DNA of 53,997 nucleotides from Elusimicrobiota bacterium (GTDB lineage Bacteria > Elusimicrobiota > Elusimicrobia > UBA1565). The stretch is taken from NCBI GenBank assembly GCA_003450735.1, contig DMEZ01000025.1:1-53997 (forward strand), written 5' to 3'. Of this stretch, positions 15,303 to 23,660 are shown piece by piece (position 1 is the first letter of the stretch; each line of letters opens with the position of its first letter). The notes under the pieces are model-generated. The model was not told where the DNA came from. It searched no databases and was given only the letters and a program-made list of their open reading frames with translations. Made by a program: the position numbers and the translations under genes.

Positions 15303-16247
15303 CTACTGCTCTATGATGTTCTTGCGCAGGACGGCGAGGACGTCCTTGGGCAGGCGCGCCGGCCGCCAGGCCGAGTCCACCACGGCGTGGCGCGAGAAGG
15401 CGCGGGCGACGATCCGCTCCGGGGCCGGCTTCGCGAGCACTTCGTGCTGGAAGCAGAAGCTGGCCGCGCCGAGCCAGGCGAGCCAGGTGCGGATGCGCAC
15501 GGTATCCCCCACCCGGCAGGGGGCGTGGTATTCGCAGCGGACTTCGTAGACCGGGGCGCTCAGCCCCTTGGGAAGCACCGGGTAGGATACCCCGATGGAG
15601 TTCATCAGCCCGACGCGGCCGTTCTCGAGCCAATGCAGGAGGACCTCGTGGCGGATGAGGCCGGAGGCTTCCGCGTCGGCCGGGACCGCCAGGACCTCGG
15701 ACTCGTGGACGCCGGCCGCGAGCCGGCCTCCGACGGCAGGAGTCCCCGCCTGGGACAGGCCGGGAGGAGGCGGCGCCTTGAGAGCGCTCGGGGGCTGGGA
15801 CGGGGTGATCATCGGCTGGGCCGGCCCGGAGGCCGGCTTGGGCGGCTGGGTGGACCGGCCGGGGATGGGCGAGGGCTGGACGCCCAGGATCTTCGCGATG
15901 ATCGCGTGGATGTTCTCGAGGCTCGCGGGCTTCTTAAGGAAGAAGGTGTTGGGCGAGGAGCGGATCTTCTCCTTGACCTGCTGGACGGTGGAGCCGGTCA
16001 GGAAGACGATGGGGGTATGGCAGGTGTCGGTGGCCGAGCGCAGGCGCTCGTAGACGCTCGAGCCTCCGCCCGCGGGCATCTGGAAATCCAGGATGATGAG
16101 GTCGGGCTTGCCCTGGTGGGCCTGCAGGACGCCCTGCAGGCCGTCGTAGGCCGCGATGACCTTGTAGTCGAGGCTCTCGAGGCCCTCCTTCAGGGTCTCG
16201 ACGATGATCTGGTCGTCGTCGATGACGAGGATGGTCTTCTGGGCCAT
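15303..16247 (-). CDS. Response-regulator receiver fused to a hotdog thioesterase
   Basis: The 314-residue protein has two unrelated domains. Residues 1-120 are a CheY-like receiver with the acidic pocket (VIDDDQ), phospho-acceptor in ILDFQMP, switch Thr in FLTGS and Lys in LKKPAS. A Pro/Gln-rich linker (about 125-195) follows. Residues 195-314 resemble 4HBT/YbgC acyl-CoA thioesterases: DAEASGLIRHEVLLHWLENG aligns with the catalytic D-x-D...H-x-N-Y-L block, and YEVRCEYHAPCRVGDTVRI is the family strand pair. Phosphorylation may therefore gate a thioesterase, or the hotdog domain may serve for dimerisation. It overlaps the upstream receiver gene by 1 bp (TGATG). Confidence 0.8.
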   Translation of the reverse strand: MAQKTILVIDDDQIIVETLKEGLESLDYKVIAAYDGLQGVLQAHQGKPDLIILDFQMPAGGGSSVYERLRSATDTCHTPIVFLTGSTVQQVKEKIRSSPNTFFLKKPASLENIHAIIAKILGVQPSPIPGRSTQPPKPASGPAQPMITPSQPPSALKAPPPPGLSQAGTPAVGGRLAAGVHESEVLAVPADAEASGLIRHEVLLHWLENGRVGLMNSIGVSYPVLPKGLSAPVYEVRCEYHAPCRVGDTVRIRTWLAWLGAASFCFQHEVLAKPAPERIVARAFSRHAVVDSAWRPARLPKDVLAVLRKNIIEQ

Positions 16248-16630
16248 CAGGAGGGCGGCGCCCCCCGCTCGAGGGCGAGCTGGATCTGGCTGCGCATCAG
16301 CTCGATGCCGCAGGGCTTGCGCAGGAAGGAGAGCACGTTGGGCTCCTCCTTGAACATGCCCTGGGTCGAGGGGTCGAAGTGGCTCGCGGTGAGCACGACG
16401 ACGGGGATGCTGCGCGTCTCGGGCTCGGCCTGGAGCTGGCGCAGCATCTCGAGGCCGGACACCTTGGGCATCATGACGTCGAGGAGGATGACGTCGGGCT
16501 TCCGCTCCTGCGCGAGCTTGAGCCCCTCCTGGCCGTCCGCGGCTTTGAGCACTTCGAATTCGCCGCCGAAGACCATCTCGACGAGCTCGGTGAAGGCGCT
16601 GTTGTCGTCGACGACCAGGATCTTCTTCAC
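16247..16630 (-). CDS. Stand-alone receiver (CheY-like) protein
   Basis: The 127-residue, single-domain receiver has ILVVDDNSAF (acidic pair), VILLDVMMPKVSG (acceptor Asp about 53), VVLTASH (switch Thr) and FLRKPCG (Lys). No output domain is attached. The GTG at 16630 is the only sensible start. It is coupled by TGATG to the receiver-thioesterase gene, so the two likely act in one phospho-signalling chain. No histidine kinase is in the window. Confidence 0.9.
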   Translation of the reverse strand: MKKILVVDDNSAFTELVEMVFGGEFEVLKAADGQEGLKLAQERKPDVILLDVMMPKVSGLEMLRQLQAEPETRSIPVVVLTASHFDPSTQGMFKEEPNVLSFLRKPCGIELMRSQIQLALERGAPPS

Positions 16631-16693
16631 CGGCCCATCCTAACACTTTGCGGGGGCGGGCTCAACAGGGGATAGACCTATCAATTCGGTCCC

Positions 16694-16724
16694 TTGAAAT
16701 CCGGGGATAGAGGGCTCATAATAT
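16694..16724 (+). promoter_or_regulatory. Predicted leaderless promoter of the dual-receiver gene
   Basis: TTGAAA (16694-16699) is followed by overlapping -10 candidates CATAAT (16717-16722, 17-nt spacer) and TAATAT (16719-16724). The latter ends 6 nt before the ATG at 16731. Confidence 0.6.
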
Positions 16725-16730
16725 ACTTCT

Positions 16731-17471
16731 ATGTCCATCAAGACCTGGCGGGCCCTCATCGTGGAAGACGACGCCTCCGTCCGGGGGCTGCTCGCGCGCT
16801 GCGTCGAGCGCGCGGGCTGGCAGGCTCTCGCCGTCGCCAGCGCCGACGAGGCCTTCCACGCCTTCGCGTCGGGCCGCTTCCGCGCCGTCCTCAGCGACGT
16901 GGACCTGCCCGAGGGCCGGGACGGCGTCCAGCTCGCCCGCACGCTCCGGGACGTCCAGCCCGGCCTCTTCTTCCTCCTTCTCAGCGGGGACCCCTCCAAC
17001 GAGGAGCGCGCCCGGGCCGCCGGCTTCGAGAGCTTCATGCACAAGCCCTTCGACACGGCCGGACTCGTCGGCTGGCTGCGCTCTTTGCGCCCGCCGCGGC
17101 GCGTCTCCCGGCTCAACAGCGTCCTGGTGCTCGAGGACGACCCGGCCGTCCGGGAGTTCCTGGTGCACTACATCGACAGCGCGGGCTGGGCGGTCGAGTC
17201 CGCCAGGAACGGGGCCGAGGCCTTCAGAGCCTTCGAGCGCCGGAAGTTCGGCTGGCTGGTGGCCGACGTCGTCCTGGGCGACGAGTTGGACGGCATCGAC
17301 GTGGCCCGCACCCTCCTGCTGAAGGAGCCCGGCCTGAAGGTCGCCATGATCAGCGGAGTGCCCGGTGTGGCCGAGCGGGTCGAGGCGGCGAAGGTCGGGC
17401 CCTTCTTCCCCAAGCCCGTGGGGATGGGCGCCCTGGCCGACCTGCTCGGTCTCGACGCGGCCCGAAGCTAG
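16731..17471 (+). CDS. Protein with two tandem receiver domains
   Basis: The 246-residue protein consists of two receiver domains. The first (about 8-118) has LIVEDDAS, LSDVDLPEG and FMHKPF. The second (about 128-244) has LVLEDDPA, VADVVLGDE and FFPKPV. Both keep the acidic pocket, acceptor Asp and Lys; the switch position is Ser in each (LLSGD and MISGV). There is no DNA-binding or enzymatic output domain, so it is probably a phosphate sink or relay node. It is divergent from the two receiver genes at 15303-16630, making a cluster of four receiver domains without a kinase. Confidence 0.85.
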   Translation: MSIKTWRALIVEDDASVRGLLARCVERAGWQALAVASADEAFHAFASGRFRAVLSDVDLPEGRDGVQLARTLRDVQPGLFFLLLSGDPSNEERARAAGFESFMHKPFDTAGLVGWLRSLRPPRRVSRLNSVLVLEDDPAVREFLVHYIDSAGWAVESARNGAEAFRAFERRKFGWLVADVVLGDELDGIDVARTLLLKEPGLKVAMISGVPGVAERVEAAKVGPFFPKPVGMGALADLLGLDAARS

Positions 17472-17517
17472 CGTTCCCATCAGGCCTTCAAAATTGCTTG
17501 AATGACGCGGGTCTAGC

Positions 17518-17560
17518 GCACTTGCGCCTGCGGCGCGAGTGCCTGAAAACTTCGTTTTCA
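17518..17560 (+). terminator. Two tandem hairpins between the dual-receiver gene and tRNA-Leu
   Basis: Hairpin 1 pairs GCACTTGCGCC (17518-17528) with GGCGCGAGTGC (17532-17542). Hairpin 2 pairs TGAAAAC (17544-17550) with GTTTTCA (17554-17560). There is no long T-run beyond the TTTTC inside hairpin 2. They may end the upstream transcript or help process the tRNA. Confidence 0.4.
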
Positions 17561-17561
17561 C

Positions 17562-17646
17562 GCCGGCGTGGCGGAATTGGCAGACGCACGCGACTCAAAA
17601 TCGCGCGGAGCTTTGCTCCTTGTGGGTTCAAGTCCCTCCGCCGGCA
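17562..17646 (+). tRNA. tRNA-Leu (CAA)
   Basis: The 85-nt type II tRNA has acceptor arms GCCGGCG (17562-17568) and CGCCGGC (17639-17645) with discriminator A. The anticodon stem CGCGA/TCGCG holds loop CTCAAAA with anticodon CAA (reads TTG). A long variable arm pairs GGAGC with GCTCC. The T-arm has TTCAAGT and one apparent T-T mismatch in its stem. The 3' CCA is not encoded; CCC follows. Confidence 0.9.
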
Positions 17647-17680
17647 CCCCTTTGTTCCATTAAGTAACACCCCCTGTTAA

Positions 17681-17709
17681 TTGACCTTCCCCCATGCGGG
17701 GGCTATCCT
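17681..17709 (+). promoter_or_regulatory. Predicted leaderless promoter of the cyclase/HD-GYP gene
   Basis: TTGACC (17681-17686), 17 nt and TATCCT (17704-17709) are followed by exactly 6 nt and the GTG at 17716. The spacer holds a short CCCCC-ATG-CGGGGG-type inverted repeat. Confidence 0.7.
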
Positions 17710-17715
17710 ATCCGC

Positions 17716-19533
17716 GTGACCCTGATCTCTTCTCCCGGGAGAGGGAGCCCGGAAGAAGGCGACGGAGTCCCACAGCAGTTCCAGCTGCTGCCCCTGCTCG
17801 CCGACTTCGTCCGAACCCGTCTGCTCTCCAACTTCGAGTGGCTCTTCGTCGCCGCCACTTTTTTCGGCATCGCGGCCAGCCTCTGGCTCGCCCACGAAAA
17901 GCTCGCGTTCCTGAACTTCTACTTCATCCCGGTGCTTCTGGCCGGCTACTTCCTGAACACCCGCAGCGCGGTCATCGGCGCCCTGCTCTCCATCCTCGTC
18001 GTCAGCTTCTTCGCGGTCATGAGCCCGGACTCGTTCTACCAGGAGCTCTCCCGCATGGGGCTCTGGCTGCACCTCGTCACGTGGGGCTCGTTCCTCATCC
18101 TCACCGGCGCCATCGTCGGCGGCATCGCCGACAAGCTGCGCGGGCGCTTCCTCAAGGCCAGCGAGACGCTCATGCGCATCGAGGCCGCCAACGAGCGCCT
18201 CACCCGCTCCTACAAGCGCCTCGAGGAGCACAACCTGGGCATCGAGGCCGAGAAGGCGCGCATCGAGGCCGTGCTGAACTCGACGATGGACCCCGGCGTC
18301 GCCCGCCTCATCATCGCCCAGAAGGTGGCCAACGAGCGCCGGGAGCTGAGCGCGCTCTCCGCCGGGATCGTCGAGCTCGCCGAGCGCTCACGGGGCCAGC
18401 CCGCCGGAGAGGTCGTCGCGGGCCTCAACCGCCTCTACGCCGCCGTCGAGCCGCTCCTCCTGCATTACAAGGCCCACCTCGACCGCTACACGGGCGACGG
18501 CCTGCTGGCGGAGTTCGGCATCCCCTATCCTCTCAAGCGGCACGCCGTGCTCGCGGCCCTCGCGGCCTTCCGCATCCAGCAGAGAGCCTCCTCCGAGAAC
18601 CTGCCCTGGAAGCTCAAGGTCGGCGTGGCGTCGGGAGACTGCGTCATCGGGCTCATCGGCTCGGGCGGGCGCCGCAACTACACGGCGGTGGGGACCGCGG
18701 TCGAGACGGCCCAGCGCCTGCGGGCCCTCTGTCCGCCCGGCGGCGTAGCCGTCGAGGAAGCGGTGGCCGAGGCCGTCCGGCGCTGGTTCCAACTGCGCCC
18801 GCTCCAGACCCAGGCCGCCGTGCGGCTCTCCTTCAGCGAGGGCACGGCCCGCAAGGTCTCGGCGGAGACCGGCGCCCCGGGGGCGGTCTACGAGCTCATC
18901 GGGATGAAGGACCCCCTCGACGACCCGGACCGCATCCCCGCGGCGGCGGCGGCCCGGTACGCGGACCTCGCGAAGAAGGTGGCCCTCCCCCTCCAGGCGG
19001 TCTCGCTGATCGAAGCCCTCGAGGGCGGGCTGGGCCATTCCCGAGCCGTCTCCTCCCTGGCGGCCGCCCTGGGGGACGCCGCGGGGCTCGACGAGCGGCA
19101 GGTGCGCGGCCTCTTCCTGGCCGCGAGCATGCACGACGTGGGCAAGTGCGGCCTTCCCGACGAGCTGGTGGGCGAGGGGGACCGGCTCGAGGAGTTCTCC
19201 GCCGAGCAGGCCGAGCTCTACCGCACGCATCCCGTTCTGGCCGAGAAGGTCATCGAGCAGACCGGCGTCCCGTGCAGCCCGGAGATTTTCGGGATCATCC
19301 GCCAGCACCATGAGCGCTTCGACGGCGCGGGCTTCCCGGAGGGGCTGAAGGGGGATGCCATCAACCTGGGCGCGCGCATCCTCCAACTCTGCGACGCCTA
19401 CGAGCGGCTGACGGGCGGTCTGGGGGAGCGGGACCCGGTGGAGCCGAGCGAGGCCCTCGCGGAGATCCGCCGCGGGATGGGCGCCGGGCGCTTCGACCCC
19501 AAGCTCGGCGAAGTCTTCCTGAAGCTCTTCTAG
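17716..19533 (+). CDS. Membrane protein with degenerate nucleotide-cyclase and HD-GYP domains
   Basis: The 605-residue product has four or so N-terminal TMs (about 42-145), a coiled coil (SETLMRIEAANERLTRSYKR) and a class III adenylate/guanylate-cyclase-like domain (about 195-390). An HD-GYP domain follows (about 430-605). The cyclase domain keeps YTGDGLLAEFG, but the first metal-binding Asp (normally FADI) is SAGI, and the VN-x-A-x-RL position reads VETAQRL, so cyclase activity is doubtful. The HD-GYP part looks intact: GHSRAV, MHDVGK, THPVLAEKV, QHHERFDGAGFP. It probably hydrolyses c-di-GMP or a related dinucleotide, with the cyclase fold as a nucleotide sensor. Confidence 0.85.
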   Translation: MTLISSPGRGSPEEGDGVPQQFQLLPLLADFVRTRLLSNFEWLFVAATFFGIAASLWLAHEKLAFLNFYFIPVLLAGYFLNTRSAVIGALLSILVVSFFAVMSPDSFYQELSRMGLWLHLVTWGSFLILTGAIVGGIADKLRGRFLKASETLMRIEAANERLTRSYKRLEEHNLGIEAEKARIEAVLNSTMDPGVARLIIAQKVANERRELSALSAGIVELAERSRGQPAGEVVAGLNRLYAAVEPLLLHYKAHLDRYTGDGLLAEFGIPYPLKRHAVLAALAAFRIQQRASSENLPWKLKVGVASGDCVIGLIGSGGRRNYTAVGTAVETAQRLRALCPPGGVAVEEAVAEAVRRWFQLRPLQTQAAVRLSFSEGTARKVSAETGAPGAVYELIGMKDPLDDPDRIPAAAAARYADLAKKVALPLQAVSLIEALEGGLGHSRAVSSLAAALGDAAGLDERQVRGLFLAASMHDVGKCGLPDELVGEGDRLEEFSAEQAELYRTHPVLAEKVIEQTGVPCSPEIFGIIRQHHERFDGAGFPEGLKGDAINLGARILQLCDAYERLTGGLGERDPVEPSEALAEIRRGMGAGRFDPKLGEVFLKLF

Positions 19534-20255
19534 CGCGCGAGCTTGGAGGCGGGCACGAACTCGAAGCCCTGGGCCTGGAGCTTCGGCACCTCGCTCTTCA
19601 GGCAGTCCAGGGTGCTGCGGTGGTAGTGATGGCCGATCACCACCGCGCGGCCCTTCTTCCTGGCGAGCTTCGCCGCCATCCCGAGCACCTTCCGGCACAC
19701 GGCCTCGCTGGGCTTGGGCGGCGGCTCGAGGAAGTAGTCGTTCCTGAGCGCCGGGATGCCGGCCGCGCGGGCCTCCTCGAAGGCGACGGTCTTCGAGGAG
19801 ACCCCGCTGTCGAGGTAGTAGAGCCCCAGCCCCTTGAAGCGCTTCATGAACCAGGCCATGAGGGGCCTGTTCAGCGTGGCCTTGTAGGAGCGGTGGTTGT
19901 TCAGGCCCGACGCCTTCGGGATGTCCTTGAAGCACTCCTCGAGCAGGGCGTCCACGGCGGCGGCGTCCTTCACCGAGATCCTATCCTTGGGCAAGTCGAG
20001 CTTGAGGAAGGGGTCGAAGGGGAAGTGGACGATCAGCTCCTTGCCTGAGGCCTGGATGCTCTTGGCGGAGGGCCGGGTCCTCGGCGAGCGGGGCATCACC
20101 GCGAAGGTGAGCGGGAAGGGCAGGGCCTCCCACTCCGCGTCGGGCGGGGTCTTCTTGTAGTCGAGCCCGAAGTCGTCGATGACCACCGCGATCTTCGGGG
20201 CCGGCTCGACGGCGCCCGCCAGGAGCGCCAGCACGAAGATGCTAATCCCCTTCAT
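19530..20255 (-). CDS. YibQ-type divergent polysaccharide deacetylase (periplasmic)
   Basis: The 241-residue protein has a signal peptide (ISIFVLALLAGAVEP). Its domain matches the divergent polysaccharide deacetylase/DUF610 (YibQ) family: KIAVVIDDFGLD at the start, FAVMPRSPRTRPSAK, then LNNHRSYKAT, LYYLDSGVSS and VVIGHHYHRSTL. The DD pair and the H-x3-S and HHYHRST positions are the likely metal and catalytic residues. YibQ proteins often accompany M23 peptidases and cell-wall hydrolases, and an M23 gene starts this operon. Its stop shares the palindrome CTAG with the stop of the convergent HD-GYP gene. The start overlaps the permease end by 14 bp and is preceded by GGAGG. Confidence 0.85.
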   Translation of the reverse strand: MKGISIFVLALLAGAVEPAPKIAVVIDDFGLDYKKTPPDAEWEALPFPLTFAVMPRSPRTRPSAKSIQASGKELIVHFPFDPFLKLDLPKDRISVKDAAAVDALLEECFKDIPKASGLNNHRSYKATLNRPLMAWFMKRFKGLGLYYLDSGVSSKTVAFEEARAAGIPALRNDYFLEPPPKPSEAVCRKVLGMAAKLARKKGRAVVIGHHYHRSTLDCLKSEVPKLQAQGFEFVPASKLAR

Positions 20256-21915
20256 AGCGTTCCAGCCTCCTTCTCCCAAGAGCCAGCGGCAAGGCGACGG
20301 CGGCCGCGGTCGCGGCGGCCAGCGCGGCCCCGCTCAACGCCAGGAGGGCGGGGTCCCAGGCGTCCGGCCGGCCGAGCTTGGCCATGAAGTGCATGCGCAC
20401 CGGCAAAGCCTCCGAGGCGACCACGAAGCCCACGTAGGCGAGCGAGCAGGCCATGTAGACGAACCCCCCCGCGGAGGACTCGATCTGGTGGATGTTCTCG
20501 ACGTGGAAGCGCGGGAAGACGGCGCCCAGCCCCACCCCCATCGCGGTCATCGCCCCCACGGCCAGCCAGATGCTGGCCAGGGAGAGCCGCCGGATGAAGG
20601 CGTCGGCCAAGAGCAGGTGGTTGGAGAGCGCGATGAGGGCGGTCGCGATGAGGAGCATCGGGAAGAGCGAGAACAGCCACTTTTCGAGCAGGAGCGAGTC
20701 CACCGTGAGCGGCGACGAGCGCACCACCCACCAGCTCCGCCCCTCCAGGCTGATGGACGGGAAGGTGAAGCGCAGGCCCAGCGCCGAGAGCACGAAGCCC
20801 GCGATGCCGATGTTGAGGAAGCAGACCAGGCTCTTCAGGTCGGGCGTGTCGAGGGGCAGGCGCGAGATGCTGAAGAGGTAGACGCAGAGCAGGGCGCCGA
20901 TGAGGACGAGCTGGGACCAGTGCTTCACGTCGCGGAAGAAGCACTTGCGCTCGCGCCAGTACAGGATGGCGATCTCCCGGCCGGCCCCGAGCCTCTCGGC
21001 CAGGCGCAGCTCCGGGGTCTTCGGGATGTCGATGGGGTTGCGGGCGCGGCGGCTCTCCTGGGCGCCGGAGTAGCCCCGGGCATAAAGGCGGCCGGCGAGC
21101 GCGAGCAGCAGGCCGTAGGCGCCCGCGGCCGCCGCGCAGAGCAGGGCCGACTGGCGCAAAAACACCTCCCAGTTCCCCTTGGCCCAGGCGGCCAGGGCCT
21201 TCGTCATCCACCAGGAGGGCGCGTAGGGGGCCGTGGGGGCCTGCAGGTAGTCCAGGTACTCGGCCACCAGCTTCATGGCGTCGGGACGGATGAGCTTCTC
21301 GGGCTCGGAGAAGCGCAGGAGGGTGTAGAGGGCGGCCACGGAGAGGCTCGAGAGCACCCAGACCACGTCGCGGGTGCGCGAGGACGGGAACAGGAACATG
21401 AGGACGAGCGTGAAGAGCATCCCCAGGGCCGCCGCGCAGAGCAGGAAGGGCAGGGTCAAGGCCAGGAAGACGGCGAAGAAGCCCCAGCCCAGCTGCAGCA
21501 CCTGCCCCAGGGCGATGACGAAGGGGAAGATGGCCAGCGCGATCATCCAGGAGGAGAAGAAGCTGGTCTCGAGGGACTTGTCCAGGAACACCGTCCGCAG
21601 CCCGATGGGGGCCCTCAGCAGGAAGGGCAGGTCCCGGGCGTAGAAGAGGGTGGAGAGGGAGATGATGAGGCTCGAGAGCATGATCATCCCGAAGGTCGTC
21701 AGCAAAGCCATGGCCGTGAGCTTCCAGATGAGCAGGAGGCCGATGAGCTCGACTCCGGCCAGGTAGGAGAGGAGGCGGTGGAAGCCGTAGCGCAGGCCGG
21801 CGAGCATCCAGAGCCCGACCAGGACGAAGGCCGCGTTGCGCGACCACTCCCAGGGGGTCATCGTCCGGAGGCGGTTCTTGGAGGAGAGGAGCTTGCGGCG
21901 CAAAAGCAGGCGCAT
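20242..21915 (-). CDS. ABC transporter permease
   Basis: The 557-residue protein has about 12 TMs in two halves separated by a cytoplasmic loop rich in charge (about residues 290-330). Sequence such as TLFYARDLPFLLRAPIGLRTVFLDKSLE resembles the large export-type permeases that pair with CcmA-like ATPases. No soluble periplasmic domain is seen. It starts 3 bp after the ATPase gene, so the two form one exporter. The cargo is unknown. The operon context (M23, bactofilin, YibQ) hints at an envelope substrate. Confidence 0.8.
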   Translation of the reverse strand: MRLLLRRKLLSSKNRLRTMTPWEWSRNAAFVLVGLWMLAGLRYGFHRLLSYLAGVELIGLLLIWKLTAMALLTTFGMIMLSSLIISLSTLFYARDLPFLLRAPIGLRTVFLDKSLETSFFSSWMIALAIFPFVIALGQVLQLGWGFFAVFLALTLPFLLCAAALGMLFTLVLMFLFPSSRTRDVVWVLSSLSVAALYTLLRFSEPEKLIRPDAMKLVAEYLDYLQAPTAPYAPSWWMTKALAAWAKGNWEVFLRQSALLCAAAAGAYGLLLALAGRLYARGYSGAQESRRARNPIDIPKTPELRLAERLGAGREIAILYWRERKCFFRDVKHWSQLVLIGALLCVYLFSISRLPLDTPDLKSLVCFLNIGIAGFVLSALGLRFTFPSISLEGRSWWVVRSSPLTVDSLLLEKWLFSLFPMLLIATALIALSNHLLLADAFIRRLSLASIWLAVGAMTAMGVGLGAVFPRFHVENIHQIESSAGGFVYMACSLAYVGFVVASEALPVRMHFMAKLGRPDAWDPALLALSGAALAAATAAAVALPLALGRRRLERYEGD

Positions 21916-21918
21916 CGC

Positions 21919-22668
21919 TCAGAGGTGCCGGAGCAGGGCGGCGACTTCCGACCCGCCCGTCAGGCTGAGGAAGGCGTCCTCGAGGCTCCCTTCGCAGGAG
22001 GCCTGCCGGCGCAGCTCCTCGACCGTCCCGGCGGCCTTGAGCCGCCCCCCGATCATGATGCCGATGCGGTCGCAGAGCCGCTCGGCGATGTCGAGGACGT
22101 GGGTGCACATGAAGATGGCGCAGCCCCGCGAAGCCAGCGTGCGGAAGATCTCCTTGGCGAGGCGCGCGCTCTTGGGGTCGAGCCCCACGAGGGGCTCGTC
22201 GAGCAGCAGGGCCTTCGGCTCGTGCAGGAGGATGGAGGCCAGCACCAGCTTCTGGCGCATGCCGTGGGAGTAGGCTTCGACGAGCTCGCCGCCGCGGTCT
22301 TGGAGCTCGAACATCTCCAGCAGCTCGGGGATGCGCCGGCGCTGGCGGGCCTCGTCCACGGAGTGGAGGTCGCCGACGAAGCGCAGGAACTCGGCGCCGG
22401 TCAGCTTGGGGTAGACGAAGGGCTCGTCGGGCACGAGGCCCAGGCGGCGCTTGGCCTCCAGCGTGTCCGTCACGATGTCGAAGCCCGCGATGCGCGCCGT
22501 GCCGGAGGTCGGCTGGAGGAGGCCCGAGAGCAGCTTGACGGTGGTCGTCTTGCCCGCGCCGTTGGGCCCGAGGAAGCCGTAGACCTCGCCGGGGCGCACC
22601 TCGAGCGTGAGCGAGTCCACGGCGACGAGGCCGCCGAAGCGCTTGGTAAGGCCCTGGAGTTCGATCAA
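21919..22668 (-). CDS. ABC transporter ATP-binding protein (CcmA type)
   Basis: The 249-residue ATPase has Walker A GPNGAGKTT (about 34-42), a signature variant YSHGMRQK in place of LSGGQ, Walker B ALLLDEPLVGLDP and the switch His in MCTHVLD. A C-terminal extension (GSLEDAFLSLTGG) is typical of the CcmA/drug-exporter family. It is the partner of the downstream permease. The ATG is 4 bp after the PfkB-family stop. Confidence 0.95.
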   Translation of the reverse strand: MIELQGLTKRFGGLVAVDSLTLEVRPGEVYGFLGPNGAGKTTTVKLLSGLLQPTSGTARIAGFDIVTDTLEAKRRLGLVPDEPFVYPKLTGAEFLRFVGDLHSVDEARQRRRIPELLEMFELQDRGGELVEAYSHGMRQKLVLASILLHEPKALLLDEPLVGLDPKSARLAKEIFRTLASRGCAIFMCTHVLDIAERLCDRIGIMIGGRLKAAGTVEELRRQASCEGSLEDAFLSLTGGSEVAALLRHL

Positions 22669-22672
22669 GAGG

Positions 22673-23635
22673 TCAGGCTTTGGCGGGCGGCGTGTGCGCC
22701 GCGGTCCCGTTGCAGGAGCAGGAGAGCATGTCGGCGAACTCCCGGGTGCGCTGGCGCACCGCCGAGAGCTCCACGCTCTCCAGCACCCGCGTGCTGAAGT
22801 CCGAGACGTTGAAGGAGGCCATGACGGTCCCGCAGACCATGGAGTGCTTGAGAGCCTGGACGTCGTGGAGGTCCGAGCCGGAGGCCAGGAAGGAGCCGAG
22901 GAAGGCCCCGGCGAAGGTGTCGCCCGCGCCCGTCGGGTCCTTGACCGTGTCGAGCGGGAAGGCGGGGAAGGGGAACACGCGGCCGCCGGCCAGCAGGAGC
23001 GCGCCGTGCTCCCCCATCTTGACGATGACGACCGAGGGGCCCCACTCCGCGAGCTTGCGGGCCGCGCGGACGTTGTTGGTCTGGCGGGTGAGCTTCTGGG
23101 CCTCGCCCTCGTTGACGAAGAAGATGTCCACCCGCTTGAGCAGGTCCTTGAGGACCTGGCGCTTGCTGGAGATCCAGAAGTCCATCGTGTCGCAGGCCAC
23201 GAGGCGCGGCGCGGTCATCTGGTTGAGGACGTCCGTCTGGAGGTCCGGGTCGATGTTGGCCAGGAAGAGGGCCGGGGTGGCGCGCTGGTCCTCGGAGAGC
23301 TTCGGGCGGAAGGTCTCGAAGACGTTGAGCTGGGTGTCGAGGGTCTTCGCGGCGTTGAGGTTCCGGCCGAACCGCCCCACCCATCGGAAGGTGCGGCCCG
23401 GGAGGGCCTGCAGGCCGGAGGTGTCCACGCCGCGGGTGGAGAGCATGTCGCGGTGAGGGGCCGGGAAGTCCTCCCCGACCACGCCGACCATCTTGACCTT
23501 CGTGAAGTGCCGCGCGGCCAGGGAGAAATAGACGGCGGAGCCGCCCAGGGCGTCCTGGGTCTCGCCTTCGGGGGTCTTGACGCTGTCGAGGGCCACCGAG
23601 CCGACGACGACGATGGAATCGATCTTGGAATTCAT
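22673..23635 (-). CDS. PfkB-family sugar/nucleoside kinase
   Basis: The 320-residue ribokinase-like protein has IVVVGSVALDSVKTPEGE with the glycine-rich GGSAVYFSLAARHF substrate region. The C-terminal PfkB signature DPTGAGDTFAGAFLGSFLA carries the catalytic Asp and anion hole. The substrate cannot be read from the sequence; adenosine-kinase-like and sugar kinases share these motifs. It lies 25 bp after the SurA_N gene and 4 bp before the ATPase gene, inside the envelope operon. Confidence 0.9.
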   Translation of the reverse strand: MNSKIDSIVVVGSVALDSVKTPEGETQDALGGSAVYFSLAARHFTKVKMVGVVGEDFPAPHRDMLSTRGVDTSGLQALPGRTFRWVGRFGRNLNAAKTLDTQLNVFETFRPKLSEDQRATPALFLANIDPDLQTDVLNQMTAPRLVACDTMDFWISSKRQVLKDLLKRVDIFFVNEGEAQKLTRQTNNVRAARKLAEWGPSVVIVKMGEHGALLLAGGRVFPFPAFPLDTVKDPTGAGDTFAGAFLGSFLASGSDLHDVQALKHSMVCGTVMASFNVSDFSTRVLESVELSAVRQRTREFADMLSCSCNGTAAHTPPAKA

Positions 23636-23660
23636 GCGGGGCTCACTCCGTGCGGGGGCT

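Noticed and set aside
20179..22797. An 872-codon plus-strand frame opposite the ABC genes
   Set aside because: It is antisense to a complete ABC ATPase and permease, and is Gln/Glu/Gly/Arg-rich with no domain.
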